NCBI GenBank assembly: GCA_018417955.1
Contig: JACTVC010000005.1
Coordinates: forward strand, 620,001-684,000
Direction: 5' to 3'
Length of the DNA: 64,000 bases
Source: Laccaria trichodermophora
Taxonomy: Eukaryota; Basidiomycota; Agaricomycetes; Agaricales; Hydnangiaceae
The position numbers were made by a program, and so were the translations under genes. Positions 1-11,500 of the stretch are shown here, piece after piece. The notes under the pieces are model-generated. The model worked only from the letters and a program-made list of their open reading frames with translations, made no database searches and was not told the DNA's origin. Position 1 is the stretch's first letter; each line of letters starts with the position of its first letter.

Positions 1-1849
<1,849 letters not shown>

Positions 1850-1910
1850 ATTTGTATCGTACAATGGTGGAACATATGCGCTATATCGGCGTAAAACACA
1901 TTTTATTTAG

Positions 1911-2598
1911 TTACTCACGCCGCCGCTCACTCTTCCAACGCTTCTTCTGTTTGGACGCTGAAGCCTTGTTCCCAAAGATGAAGGAAGACGTGTGCTTATC
2001 TGCGCCAGTCGTCTTGGAAAGGACAGCTGGTCCGTTGAAGACAAGCTATACCGAAACATAGTGAGCATCAAATCAGTTATGTGAGACGAAATGAGACGTG
2101 CAGCCCATAAACCCCAAAGACCGATTACAATGTCGACGAGGAAAAAGAGGGATACAAGAGGACTAGTTGCCCTCGAATTCCAAGCAAAAAAGGCGGAGAT
2201 GATCGCGGCGGCGGATAGGGGCACCAGCAGGGGTTGATTGGGGTTGAACTCAGCTGGTAAAGGTGGTGGAGTGGATGATGGAATCTGTGTCATAGGTGAG
2301 AGCAAACGAAACTGGGGAGGTGAATACATGCATTGACAACAAGGGTAATGGCGATGGCGATGAAAAAGATGGCCAGGTGTTGGGCAAGGAAGGTTTCGAG
2401 GTTGGTGGAGAAGGAGCAGAGTGCGAAACAGACAGCTAGAACTGTTAAAAGGGCTGCTGCGGTGGACGACCAGTAGGCGAGAACGTTGAGGCTGGTATTG
2501 GGGAGGTCGTCGTTGGGAACATTGTCGGAAACGTCGTCGGGAGTGGTACGAACGGTGTCGTCCTTGGTGGGATGCATAGAAAATGATGATGATGTCAT
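1911..2598 (-). CDS. Small multi-pass membrane protein of unknown function
   Basis: I do not recognise the family. Three exons join in frame: the first runs from ATG 2598 to a GTT donor near 2342, the second from about 2281, and the last holds the C-terminus ending at a TAA at 1911-1913. The protein is about 180 aa. An acidic, Ser/Thr/Asp-rich N-terminus is followed by hydrophobic segments at roughly residues 48-65, 70-88, 108-125 and 130-140. The basic, Lys/Arg-rich tail ([14 protein letters not shown]) should face the cytosol. The last exon is open in a different frame from the long ORF that covers the region, which supports a second intron of about 83 nt. A second in-frame ATG at 2577 is an alternative start. 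ER or Golgi residence is a guess from the basic tail. Confidence 0.6.
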
Positions 2599-2614
2599 GG
2601 TTCCAATTTGTAAA
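2578..2614. promoter_or_regulatory. Minimal divergent start region between a membrane protein and a methyltransferase
   Basis: The minus-strand ATG is at 2598 (or 2577) and the plus-strand ATG at 2615 (or in-frame 2597). With the outer choices the two start codons share the palindrome CATG at 2596-2599. There is no room for separate promoters, so the 5' transcript ends must overlap or lie inside the opposite gene. Confidence 0.5.
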
Positions 2615-3914
2615 ATGGACTTTACCGTCGTTGGTGACGATGACTCGGAATACTTCCGCAATCTCCATGGTCGCACCCTCAACGCTCTCAACACAAACTA
2701 CCTCATCCCCGTCGACGATGATCAGGTCAAGGCAAGTTATTCTTCGTCTTTTATATTTCTTCTTGCTCTAATCTTATCAGCCCAGCAGCGCTCAGAACTC
2801 CATCACCGCATGATTCAGTTTGTTTTCGATGGTAGAAACTATGTTGGACCCGTCAAAGAGGTCCTCCAATTTGGCCAGCAACGCAAAAGTTCGTTCTCTT
2901 CCAACACCGTACACATATCCTCACTATCTCTTAGTTCTTGACTTAGGCACAGGCGGCGGTTTCTGGTATTTTATCGCGTCTTTCCACTTAGATGTCCCTC
3001 TCACGTGCCTACTAGGCCAATCGACATGGCAGACGAGTTCCCCAGAGCAGAGGTCATTGGCGTCGACCTTGCCCCCATTCAACCCAGGTATACAGCCTTT
3101 CCTCCCCCTTCTTCCTTGCGCCTCACACCCCTTCTAGAACAGTCCCCCCAAACTGCACGTAAGCCACGCGTCCGCTTCCTTGTTCGCTTCCGTTATTAAC
3201 CCACCTATCTGCCCATCTGCAGGTTTGAGCTGTGTGACCTTGATCAGTGGCATATTCCCTATCCAGACAATCATTTTGATTTCATTCACGCCCGCTCAAT
3301 TCACATTGGTGTGCGTCTTGTCAAACTTCCTCTTGCTGATGTATTTTTACACGCCCCCAGATTCGCAATTATCCTCGCTTCTTACACGAAATCGCTCGTA
3401 TTTTGCGTCCAGGCGGGCTCGTACTTCTCATTGAGCCAGACCTCAACCCAGCGCCCTCACCTACCCCCTCGGACCGGGTGGGGCCCGTCGCCATGCACGG
3501 CTGGTCTACCCTTTGGGAGACTTATCGTACGTGCCTGCGCCGTCAAGGCATTGATATCACCGTTCCCCAGCGGCTCTCGGACCTTCTTGCGGCTACTGGC
3601 GCCTACGAAAATATCGTCGTTCGTGACGGCAACATACCTGTGGGATTTTGGCCTCAAGGTAAAGTCCCATCGAACATGTCATTCATGCCTTTGATCGTCC
3701 ATCTTTGTCAGACCCTCACTTACTTACTGTCGGGCAACTTCAATGGATGGACTATGAACTTTTTTTGCCCGCCCTCAGTCCTCTTTTCCTCTCGAACAAT
3801 CTACCCATTCCGACTGTTGACCGAATTATTAAAGAAGCCCAGCAAGATCTCTACTTCCCTTCCGACTCGCTTTCGACGCATCTCCACATCGTGTACGCTA
3901 CCAAGTGCTTTTAA
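2615..3914 (+). CDS. Class I SAM-dependent methyltransferase, LaeA/UMTA-like
   Basis: The N-terminus (MDFTVVGDDDSEYFRNLHGR, then NTNYLIPVDDD) matches the start seen in fungal LaeA/UMTA-type methyltransferases. Motif I is VLDLGTGGGFW, joined across an intron to MADEFPRAEVIGVDLAP, whose Asp is expected to bind the SAM ribose. FELCDLDQWHIPYPDNHFDF and IARILRPGGLVLLIEPD are the later class I motifs. About five introns are needed; the last exon reads WMDYELFLPALSPLFL and ends at TAA 3912-3914. The length of about 330 aa is normal. The substrate cannot be told from sequence: relatives include a regulator of secondary metabolism, but no biosynthetic genes are nearby. The upstream ATG at 2597 would add six residues. 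Confidence 0.85.
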
Positions 3915-4601
3915 CCCGCATCACCTTTGCAGCTGTATCTATACTATTTATACCAGCCTTACATTCATACCCATATCACGCTCATGGTAAAATAGACAAA
4001 GTTGTATGTATTTTGGACACCGCGAGAGCATTCTTAGGTGTATCACGAATCAGAGTGGCGACTCTGGGCAGATTCTTTGGAGTCCGTTCACCTTCACAAT
4101 TTTGCCCCTTAAAAACTTTGACCCGGAAATAAAAGAAACAAATTTGAGACGAGCTCTGATGACGAGCAAGGCATCAGCAGGGACTGAAGCTGAAGCTCCA
4201 ACCATACGCGTCACGAGCACGCGGCGATTAAGCTCTTCTTATTGAAGGGCGTCAGGTGCTCTACGGGTCGTGTGGGAAAGCCAGGACGGAGCTGAGCAAG
4301 TAGAAACTGCCTGGCGAGAACGTTCCAGCCTTTGATACCTTAGCTTCTTAGTCTCTCCCGAACGTTCATGGAAGACGTTGCCCATCTCCAGCTCATCATC
4401 CCTGTGACAAATGGAGCTGCGGAGCAAGTGGTGCTGCGGACGGAGAAATGAATGCCTCGGGAGCAGGGGAACAGAGTGAGAAGACGTTCGTCTCCAGTAG
4501 CCAGACAACGGTCTTTCAGACTCCGCTGGATATCTGGATGTCATGTCCATTGAGGTACAGATACAAGTCATGAAAAAGTTTGTATCAAATTACAAGGATC
4601 G
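3915..4601. other. Gene-poor tail-to-tail spacer
   Basis: This 690 bp stretch lies between the stop codons of two converging genes. Short ORFs exist on both strands (for example minus 4239-4571), but none has a recognisable motif or a convincing splice link to a neighbour. It probably holds the two 3' untranslated regions. I see no RNA gene or repeat. Confidence 0.5.
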
Positions 4602-5917
4602 TCAACCCCGCGTGAAGTATGCCTTGGCCCCGTGGCTAGCAAGCTCCGTTTTGGCCTATGTGCGACGTTAGAAGATGCCAAAGCGTCCGGATGTAACCAC
4701 CCACCTTCTGCATAGTATGACCCGCGGCGGTGTGGTGCATATAAATCTGTGGCGTCGATCAATATTATGTGTGGCTGATTGAGCCAGAACCACCTACTTC
4801 GCGATAATAATACGCGTTTCCAAGTCCCTGAATGAACCAGCCGACAGTAGCTATTGTGCCGAGAATAGCGGCTACCCAAAGATGATTTGAGAACATCCGA
4901 ATGGTCTGGATTAGACCAGCTGAACCGGTGCTGTATGATTGCAGTGAGCGACTACTTCTGCCTCGGAGTTGATTGCTTTGTAAAGAATATTACACACCCT
5001 GGAATGCCGATGATCCTGTGTGGCAAAGATAAGGTCCTGTCAGGAGGTGAATCGTTGGAATGACGTGCTTACATGTAGAGGCTGAAAAGCAGATGGAATC
5101 CGCCAAAGAAGAAGTAAAAGTCTATAAACGCACGGGGGCGGTTAGGTTGCGATGCGGGGGAAACCCGGACATCTTACAGTAGTATAATGCTTGCTCCTGC
5201 GTTATCGCAGTCGGTCAAGCAGAAGCTCTCAAGGAACGACCGGACTTGCCTTCATGTAGCCGTTATATATAGGCCTGTAGGCCAATTTAAGACTGTACCA
5301 TAGAACAGAAGGCCTTGGACGCACCGGTACCAGAGAAGAAATGATGCAATGGTAATGGTAAACACATAGCTGAGAGACGAGTTAGAATATTCCTCCAATT
5401 CAAAATGAAAGGACTCACCCCAAACTTGCGCCCAGATCGCTACCACCACCTGAAGAACCTGACGTCAGGACGAAAATGCATGCAACCATGTTGACGATTA
5501 AGGTTGCCACAAGAACGAGCCATAGTTGATACAGCCTTGTAATCAACGGCCGCGAGGCCTCGGGTATTTCATCTTGAATAGAATGGAAAATCAAGGGGAA
5601 GACTGGAATGGACAGGACAGATATGGATAGGAACGACAAACAGGCTCGTTAGAAGATGACTGACATGGTGGAAAATTGTTCCTTCCGTGCTGACGAATGT
5701 GGTCAGCCTTTTTGTTCAAATCAGCCTCTCTGCGCTCGAGGTCTGCTTCTCGTCGTCGAATTTCTTCCAATCGTGTCTGTTCTTGATTTGGAACGGGGTC
5801 GTCAAATGGGTTAGTGTCGAGAGAATGAGAGGAAGCAAAAGGGTTTTGATGATAGTCGGCTGGTGTAATAGGTTAGCGATGGAAGTAAGAGAATATTGAA
5901 AAAAAGGACGGACTCAT
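4602..5917 (-). CDS. Secretory carrier-associated membrane protein (SCAMP)
   Basis: SCAMPs are four-span proteins of post-Golgi and recycling vesicles. The short first exon (ATG 5915-5917) splices to give MTDYHQNPFASSHSLDTNPF, with two NPF motifs that in this family bind EH-domain endocytic proteins. A charged coiled coil follows (TRLEEIRRREADLERREADL). The membrane core contains FPLIFHSIQDEIPEASRPLI and TRLYQLWLVLVATLIVNMVA, then SFLLWYR, then AGLIQTIRMFSNHLWVAAIL and GTIATVGWFIQGLGNAYYYR. The protein ends GHTMQK joined to LASHGAKAYFTRG (stop 4602-4604). At least six short introns are needed. The order NPF, coiled coil, four TM segments is complete. The family is absent from budding and fission yeast as far as I know. 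Confidence 0.9.
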
Positions 5918-6130
5918 GATGTGTCGTTGCGGTTAACGGTGACCTTGCACAGGTTGTTGAACGGATATTGACGGGAAATGCCGGTGTTTGGCTAACGGTT
6001 GAATAAAAGCAAAGGATAAAATCTATTTATAATTCTAGTCCTTCAACCTTTCTTATTGAGATTCCTGGTTTGCTTCTCTCTCGTCCTTCTTTATAACCCA
6101 ACGCCTTCACGCTCATTCCACTCGCTCACA

Positions 6131-7248
6131 ATGTTCAAATTCATTGCCCTTGCAGCCCTCGCAGCATCGTCTGTTTCTGCTCTCGTTGTTCCTCGTTCAA
6201 CTCCTCCTGCTGGTTATAATACAGGTCTCCTCGAGGTATGTATATTCAATTCTTCTTGCTCGCAAATTAATCGCCTTTTTGATTGCTGCTACAGTCATAC
6301 GATACCTACCATACCCGCTACATGGCGCTCCAGTGCAACGTAAAGCACAACACTGCCTTCTTCGACTCTTGCTGCCATCCCCTCCTTGTGAGTAGCTCCG
6401 CTTATTGTTTATCTCGTCTTCTTTATTTCACCTGCTCTAGGCCAACGAGAGTCTGGCAACACGTCCGGCACAGTGCAATCCATCTGTCACCCCATCAACC
6501 GCCGCAGCAGCTTCGGCGGCTTCCCCTTCCGCTGATCCCGTGGACAATGATGAAGACGAGTACTGCGATGATGGTGATGACGAACCCCTTAGCTCTTCCT
6601 CCGCTCCCATCGCCCCCGCTGCAACAACACCCCCTGTACCTACCACGACCCCTGTCGAGACCACGACCACAAAGCCTGCCCCTGTAGCCACTCAAGCTCC
6701 CGCTTCCGGCGTCAACACTAGTGGATTGTACGTCTCCTAGCATCTGATGTTCGCCCATTCTCTTATACTTTGTCAGCGCTACTTTCTTCTACCAGAATGG
6801 TGTCGCGGGAGCCTGTGGTACTGTGCACAGCGACAATGACATGATCGCTGCCATTGGTTGGTTTTTTCCCCCTCTTTTCCGCACAGCATTCGGAGTTAAT
6901 TGTGACCTTTCGCGATAGACGGTGACAGGTACGGAAACCTCTCGGTCCAATCACCCCTCTGCGGCAAACGGGTCCAATTGACTAATACCAATAATGGAAA
7001 GGTATTTGTATATCTCCTTGGACCCAATCATCCATGGCCTCACGTTTTGAATCAGAGCATTACGGTGACCATTGCTGATGCTTGCCCAACCTGCAAGAAC
7101 AGTAATTCCATTGATCTTTCCGAAGGAGCTTTCAAGCAAATAGCCACCCTCGATGAAGGCATGGTCCCCAGTAAGTCTCTTTGAACTTTTTGATTGAGCA
7201 TAAGCTTATCAATCATTGTAACCTCTAGTTACTTGGTCATTCGTCTAA
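6131..7248 (+). CDS. Secreted RlpA-like double-psi beta-barrel protein
   Basis: The N-terminus (MFKFIALAALAASSVSALVV) is a clear signal peptide with a cleavage site near residue 18. A short cysteine-containing region follows (YMALQCNVKHNTAFFDSCCH). A long low-complexity linker rich in Asp/Glu, then Pro/Thr/Ser, fills the middle and is probably O-glycosylated. The C-terminal domain reads ATFFYQNGVAGACGTVHSDN, CGKRVQL, SITVTIADACPTCKNSNSID and LSEGAFKQIA, ending in MVPITWSFV (stop 7246-7248). This is the barwin/expansin-like double-psi beta-barrel, with conserved Cys pairs and the Asp of VTIADACPTC. Members occur in the cell wall of wood-decay and plant-associated fungi. Enzymatic activity is not shown. 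Several short introns are required. Confidence 0.85.
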
Positions 7249-7625
7249 GTGGCTGCCGCTCTTCACTCCGTCCCTTTTCTTTTCTTTTTGGGTATTTTGG
7301 ATGTGGTGAGGCCAGTACCGCCACAAGCTCTGGACGAGCACAGTTATACGAACGGCATGAGAGTATCTCTCCAGATACGAGCCTAACGACACAGGTTGGC
7401 GTAAAGCCTCCTATACGATTTATTCTCTTGATCGGCCCGTTCCCTTCATTAGCATTGAAATGCCAGTCTTAACTTGAAGTTAGCTTTACTTGTTTTCCCA
7501 TTTTGCTATGGTGCCAGCATCATAATGACCATGTATCGCTCGCTAGACGAATAGAAATGATTTTTTGATGAACATTGTTTGCGTGACGTCACTCATTATT
7601 ATACTCACACGACGGACACAAATTC
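7249..7625. promoter_or_regulatory. Intergenic region with a perfect TGACGTCA (CRE/ATF-type) site
   Basis: This 377 bp gap separates two plus-strand genes. The palindrome TGACGTCA lies at 7584-7591, 34 bp before the ATG of the Coq11-like gene. It is the consensus site of Atf1/CREB-type bZIP factors. Whether it lies in the promoter or the 5' UTR is unknown. A short ORF in the first half (7194-7472) looks non-coding. Confidence 0.45.
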
Positions 7626-8888
7626 AATGGCACCGTTGCAGAAGATACTTGTTCTCGGTGGAAATGGTTTCATAGGTACACAAATCCGTTGTATTAAAAG
7701 CCATTGTTAACCATTTTCTTCAGGCTCTGCCGTGTGCAGGTTCGCATTGGCGAAAGGAATGCAGGTTACCAGCGTTAGGTGACCACTCTTGTCCTTGGAA
7801 ACATCGTCAAATGTTCCTCAACAATATGTAGCTCATCAGGAAAACCATATCGCACACCAAAGGGTCATGCGCCTGACTGGACGTCCAAGGTGTTGCCGAT
7901 ACTTTATCGTTATACGTTTCTACCCCTTCTGACGAACCTCCCACGTAGGTGGATTGGCAAAGGGGAGACGCACTCCATCCAGAGACCTTTGCGCATCTGT
8001 TTCCAGAGGTTGATGGAGTCGTGCATACGCTTGGAACCCTGATCGAAGACGGGCGGTACAAGCAAGCTCTCAAGAATGGCGACATCCTGTCAGTCATGCA
8101 AAGCGTCTGTCAGTCGGGATTTTCGGACGGCAATCCGCTCAAACGTCAAACGGGTGGAGAGAAGAACAGGGGAAGCTATGAGGTTATGAATCGCGATACC
8201 GGTGAGTGCTACACCCGATATCTATGGGTTGTTTTTGTTAAAAGATTCGTTAGCGTTGCGTGTTTGCGAAGCGTTTATTGCTTCTTCCTCTTCTGCTGAA
8301 GCGTTCAAGATCAATATACCCAGGCCATTCGTTTACATCTCCGCAGAAGACATTTTCCGTCCCGTGATTTCTGAAAGGTACATCACGACGAAACGGGAGG
8401 CGGAACGAAGAATCGAGATCATGATGCAAACCAACCCTCTCTACCGAGGAGTGTACATCCGCCCCAGTGAGTTTTGCTTCTGTCTCGTGATATCCGCTTC
8501 CGACCATTTTTATCAAGGCCTGGTCTATCACCCTCATCATCGACCGTGGACGACGCCCGCCGCAGCACTTCTCGACCTCTCGGCTGTAGCCCACGAAAAT
8601 ATGCCTCGAGGTCTCCCCACGCCGTCAAGCTTTATCCGATCTCTCGGGTCTGCCTTTCCACAGACGGGGTCTAATGGAACGCGGACATCGCCGCTGGAGT
8701 CTATTGCAAATGCACTTACTACGCGTCCCATTCACGTTGACACTGTAGCAGAAGCCGTTTGCGCTGCATTGGATCCCTCCAGAGGTGTACGTGGGGTAAT
8801 TGGGGTAAGTGCTATGCGTGAGCTTCTGGGTTGGACAGAAACAAGAAGAAAAGGCGGTGGTGCTCCGATTGGACTACATAATTCATGA
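7626..8888 (+). CDS. Coq11-like NAD(P)-binding protein of mitochondria
   Basis: The protein belongs to the atypical short-chain dehydrogenase/NDUFA9-like group that includes yeast Coq11 (Ylr290c), linked to coenzyme Q synthesis. The first exon gives MAPLQKILVLGGNGFIG, a Rossmann nucleotide-binding GxxGxxG motif, joined across an intron to SAVCRFALAKGMQVTSV. Later exons give DWQRGDALHPETF, DGVVHTLGTLIEDGRYK, PRPFVYISAED and SERYITTKREAERRI, then YRGVYIRPSLVYH. The tail has the long variable insert followed by RPIHVDTVAEAVCAAL and MRELLGW. About six introns are needed. The usual YxxxK catalytic pair appears as YITTKREAE. The exact role in this fungus is inferred from the family. The C-terminal end after GVRGVIG could be shortened by an unrecognised intron. 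Confidence 0.8.
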
Positions 8889-8969
8889 GATGTATCAGTA
8901 GACACTCGAATAATTCACAAGCTTGAGTTGAGGCTTAGGAGAGCGGGATTCAGCGGACTTCCGTGCTTG

Positions 8970-9080
8970 AATACTTATGGCCTTGATTCTATCCTCGATT
9001 TTGTCCTTTGATTACTTATACCTGCGATTCTATCTTGAATTCTATACCCCCCTTTCTTGATTCTGTACCTTCTTTAGCGC
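8970..9080. repeat. Degenerate tandem repeat, about 40 bp unit
   Basis: Two imperfect copies are visible, ATACTTATGGCCTTGATTCT at 8971 and TTACTTATACCTGCGATTCT at 9012, each followed by a related T-rich half. A partial third copy, TTCTTGATTCTGTACC, starts near 9055. The copies look about 70% alike by eye. The array lies between the Coq11-like gene and the adenylate kinase gene. A run of ten A residues follows at about 9092. Confidence 0.45.
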
Positions 9081-9170
9081 CGACGCTGCCAAAAAAAAAA
9101 GTCGCGTGAGCTGACATATTATAGGCCTGGGTCCCTGAGTTAGGCATACACTCGTTCTTCATTTCCTCGA

Positions 9171-10319
9171 ATGCAGGCCCTTCGCGTTCGTGGGCATCCC
9201 ATTGCTAGAATCCGAACACAGAATGCCCGCGCATCCAACTCTGGCAGCCGTTCAATAACCAACTCAGCTCCCCTTCGCCGTGCGCTCCCATTCTCTCTCA
9301 CGACCCACAATGCCCAACGAGACGATCGCGACGATCGCGTCATGCGAATGCTCATGTTCGGCAAGCCAGGAGCAGGCAAGGGCACTCTTACAGCTCGGCT
9401 CGTTGAGAAATACGATGTTATGAGTCTGTCTACTGGTGACCTGCTTCGTCAACATATTGCCGAAGGCACCGACGTCGGCAAAGAGGCGGAAGACATCATG
9501 GCGCGGGGCAAGTTGCTGCCAGATGACGTCGTCTTGAAGGTAGTTGCTTCAAAGTTGGACCGCATACAACCCAAAGTATAATATCCTCTTGCAGTTTCTG
9601 CCGGAGCTGACTCAACAACCCTAGCATTGGATTCTAGACGGTTTCCCCCGCACTCTTGGCCAGGGAAAACTCTTAGATGTACATCTAAAGTAAGACTCCT
9701 CCCATTTTGTTTTAGGGCCTAATCCTGATTCAGCGTCGTAGGAAACAAAATATACCCATAACCCTTGTGGTCAATTTAGATGTACCAGACGATGTCATCT
9801 TGAGCCGGATATCTGATCGCTGGGTACATCTTCCTTCGGGACGTGTCTATAACATGTCGTACAATCGACCCAGAGTCGAGGGCTACGACGATGTAACAGG
9901 AGAGCCATTAACGAAACGTCCCGACGATAATCCGGTATGCCGTGCTCTTGAACATCCTATCAGCAACCACTCACCCCTGTTTATCTTAGGAAATATTCTC
10001 TCGCCGTCTCGCCGCATTTTATGCTTCTACATCGCCACTGCTCTCGTATTTCTCAACCTCCGTCAGTTCAGCTGCACATTCTCCATATGATCGTCATCAA
10101 CACCCACATCAACTGTCATTCCATCGCCCGCAAAAGTTAGCAGTCAAGTCTCTCTCCGGAAATACGTCGGACGAGGTTTGGCCTCAACTAGATCAACTCG
10201 TCCGCAATATGTTTCCTGGGCTGAAGACGAGAGCAGAGACCAAAGAATCGAAGAGACGACATAGTCTCAGCGATGCAGTTGTAGCGGAAGACCTTCAGGC
10301 GAGCGGTAGCTTCAAATAG
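9171..10319 (+). CDS. ADK2: Mitochondrial adenylate kinase (GTP:AMP phosphotransferase type)
   Basis: Adenylate kinases transfer a phosphate between nucleoside tri- and monophosphates; the Adk2/AK3 branch works in the mitochondrial matrix. The first 55 residues are Arg/Ser-rich without acidic residues, a typical targeting sequence. The core starts [13 protein letters not shown] (P-loop), with the AMP-binding segment [22 protein letters not shown] follows after an intron. The LID region is [20 protein letters not shown] then [13 protein letters not shown]. The LID lacks the four-Cys zinc motif, as in fungal and animal enzymes. After another intron [18 protein letters not shown] continues the C-terminal helices. 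The tail of about 85 residues is Ser/His-rich and longer than usual. It ends at TAG 10317-10319. Confidence 0.92.
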
Positions 10320-10437
10320 AAGTACTTTGGAGAGCGAGACTCTAACAATCTCACGTCCCTTTATGATAGGATTTTCTTCTTGACGCCTTTCTTCCATACA
10401 TGTACGATAAGTTGTGATTGGGATATGTAACAGTTTC

Positions 10438-11440
10438 TCAACGTAAACCATACCTGTAATTATCTTCGTTGAAAACAAAAAGTTGGACATCAAAATGAAG
10501 AATACCCACATTTTTACGACATACAGGCCCTCTGGCAGACCTTCTTGGACTTTCTCTTTCACAAGTTTGAGTCCAGCTTGTTTAAATATATCTTTCCAAA
10601 CCAGGTCCGATCTATGGAATGATGAGATACGGAATTGAGGGACAGGATATACAAACCTAGTTAAACTTGAATCCTGCTCGTCAAATATGGATTCGCCCGT
10701 GCCATCATCACGATCCTGACATATGTTTTCCTTCACTACGATGAGACCCTTTCCCGCTTTGTCTCTTAGAGCGTCATGGCTGCGTCGGAAGAACGCGACT
10801 AAATCACGATCATTCAAATGACCGAGGCACCACTGGCACCAGATAACGTCAAAGCCAGCCCCAATCTCGTCCGCGGGACGGGGAGGCTGATAACCCACGC
10901 GATCCAAGAACTTGACACGGTGAGGGGCTAGAGGATCGAACTCTTGCAAAGTTCCCTGTAGGATGGTAACGCTCTTCGTCTGATCCGCGATTCCAGGCCA
11001 CGATGGATGACCTCGGGACAGGTCAGAGTTGATAGTGCTCGAGCGCGCACGAGCGAGGGCTTCTTGCACGAACGGATCTACCGGTTCAAGAAGAACGACG
11101 TCAGAGACAAGATAGAGGAGGACGTCCGCGGTGACACGACCGATACCAGCCCCGACGTCTAGGGCTCGTGTCCTTGTAGGAGGATTGGAAGAAGTAAGAG
11201 AACGACGGGAGGATGGAACAGTTGATAGATCGGGATATAGGTCGAGTAGGAAGAGCCTCGAGCCCAGCGAATCTATCCTTGGAAGGGACTTTAGAGGTTA
11301 GATGAACACAATGGAACGAACGATGATAGAAATTCCTTTACCCCTGATCCATAGCCACCTAGAACTCCATCATTACTTGCGGGTTGCGTATTCCAATACT
11401 CGATGCCATCAACAACGTCGGGGTCACCGTTCACGGTCAT
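10438..11440 (-). CDS. NTM1: Alpha-N-terminal protein methyltransferase (NTMT1/Tae1 family)
   Basis: This enzyme methylates the N-terminal amino group of proteins starting (after Met removal) with X-Pro-Lys, such as ribosomal proteins. The first exon begins MTVNGDPDVVDGIEYWN and has DGVLGGYGSG, joined to SLPRIDSLGSRLFLLDL. This matches the family signature. The SAM-binding motif ALDVGAGIGRVTADVL follows, then LLEPVDPF. FDVIWCQWCLGHLNDRDLVA carries the conserved WCIGHL-type substrate motif. GKGLIVVKENIC and RSDLVWKDIFKQAGLKLV are the C-terminal hallmarks. The last intron must be removed to give LYVVKM-YGLR with a stop at 10438-10440; reading through it gives a false 90-residue extension. It shares a 60 bp divergent start region with CSM3. 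Confidence 0.92.
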
Positions 11441-11500
11441 CGTTGAGAGAAAGATTTATTTCAGTAACGCGTAACCCAAACAAGCATCAACAACGCGTCC
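11441..11500. promoter_or_regulatory. Divergent NTM1/CSM3 promoter with two ACGCGT boxes
   Basis: Only 60 bp separate the two ATG codons. ACGCGT occurs at 11467-11472 and 11493-11498. ACGCGT is the MluI cell-cycle box bound by the MBF factor in yeasts, which drives G1/S genes. A third copy (11570-11575) is inside the CSM3 coding region. Function here is inferred. Confidence 0.5.

Noticed and set aside
4239..4879. Two minus-strand ORFs of about 105 residues as separate genes
   Set aside because: The upper one overlaps the last SCAMP exons in a different frame, and the lower one has random-looking composition and no splice link.
6437..6758. Gly/Val-rich ORFs on the minus strand
   Set aside because: They are the antisense of the Thr/Pro/Ser-rich linker of the secreted barrel protein, a usual source of false ORFs.
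10188..10437. C-terminal extension of NTM1 over the adenylate kinase 3' end
   Set aside because: It comes from reading through the last intron. Splicing gives the family-typical end and a stop at 10438-10440.
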